Shown here: positions 6,696 through 6,908 of the stretch, in pieces
Layout of the letters: the number at the start of each line of letters is the position of its first letter
How positions within the stretch are numbered: position 1 is the stretch's first letter
NCBI GenBank assembly: GCA_938044055.1
Contig: CALIQO010000016.1
Span: 1-6,908, forward strand
DNA from: an uncultured Saprospiraceae bacterium
GTDB lineage: Bacteria > Bacteroidota > Bacteroidia > Chitinophagales > Saprospiraceae
Length of the DNA: 6,908 bases
Direction: 5' to 3'
The notes under the pieces: generated by a model
Databases searched by the model: none
Seen by the model: only the letters and a program-made list of their open reading frames with translations
Told to the model about the DNA's origin: nothing
Position numbers and translations under genes: made by a program

Positions 6696-6731
6696 TCCTT
6701 TTCAAGTGATTAAATAAAGAAGACTTATGAC

Positions 6732-6908
6732 TTAACCCTTCTCCTGATAATCTTCTGGGTGCTTATAAAACCCATAATACACCCCTGTCGCTATACCCGC
6801 TCCGATAAGATTCGCAATGGCAATCATACCTAGATTCCATCCTGTATTCAAGCCATTGATATACGTAGCCAGACCGACAGCAGGATTGAAGCATCCCATG
6901 CTTCCTTT
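6732..6908 (-). CDS. Aquaporin (MIP family), C-terminal part; start lies beyond the window
   Basis: Membrane channel for water or small neutral solutes. Only the last 58 codons are in the window, open to its right edge. They begin KGSMGCFNPAVGLATYING, which contains an NPA box in the setting of the second NPA half-helix. A final hydrophobic helix (LGMIAIANLIGAGIATGVYY) and a short charged tail (KHPEDYQEKG) follow. The residue after NPA is Val, not the Arg of classical aquaporins; I recall NPAV in this position in some bacterial aquaporin branches. It converges with the crcB side. The 36 bases between 6696 and 6731 hold no clear terminator. The MIP assignment is good; subtype is unknown without the first half. 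Confidence 0.82.
   Translation of the reverse strand, partial: KGSMGCFNPAVGLATYINGLNTGWNLGMIAIANLIGAGIATGVYYGFYKHPEDYQEKG

Overview
The window looks like chromosomal DNA from a member of the Bacteroidota. The reasons are the uppS-bamA-ompH gene order typical of that phylum, near-absent Shine-Dalgarno sequences, a TTG/TAnnTTTG promoter, and AT-rich coding sequence. A Saprospiria-like lineage is possible but cannot be proven from the sequence alone. No plasmid, phage, insertion-sequence, CRISPR or RNA-gene signature was seen.

Layout. Positions 1-92 hold a rho-independent terminator. Positions 93-4167 (minus strand) hold an envelope-biogenesis operon transcribed uppS -> bamA -> ompH. UppS makes undecaprenyl diphosphate, BamA is the outer-membrane protein insertase, and OmpH/Skp is the periplasmic chaperone that delivers unfolded outer-membrane proteins. 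Positions 4168-4332 are a divergent intergenic region with a -7-like box for uppS and two dyads. Positions 4333-4854 (plus) encode a small, very acidic lipoprotein of unknown function. Positions 4919-5971 (plus) encode a WecA/TagO-type sugar-1-phosphate transferase with its own phylum-type promoter. It overlaps crcB/fluC (5968-6342), a fluoride channel, by four bases. Positions 6378-6695 hold what looks like a small broken gene readable only by changing frame twice. The window ends in the C-terminal part of an aquaporin on the minus strand (6732-6908).

How they work together. Most of the window serves the cell envelope. UppS supplies the C55 lipid carrier that, after dephosphorylation, is the acceptor for the WecA-type enzyme. 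OmpH and BamA assemble outer-membrane proteins. The acidic lipoprotein lies between the two groups and may be an envelope protein, but nothing in its sequence gives a function. CrcB and the aquaporin are small-solute channels without an obvious link to the rest.

Novelty. I see no clearly new multi-gene system. The points most worth a second look are the broken gene after crcB, the acidic lipoprotein with a repeat-rich promoter region, and the shortened uppS-bamA-ompH operon, which has no gene between uppS and bamA (where some relatives carry porG) and only one ompH.
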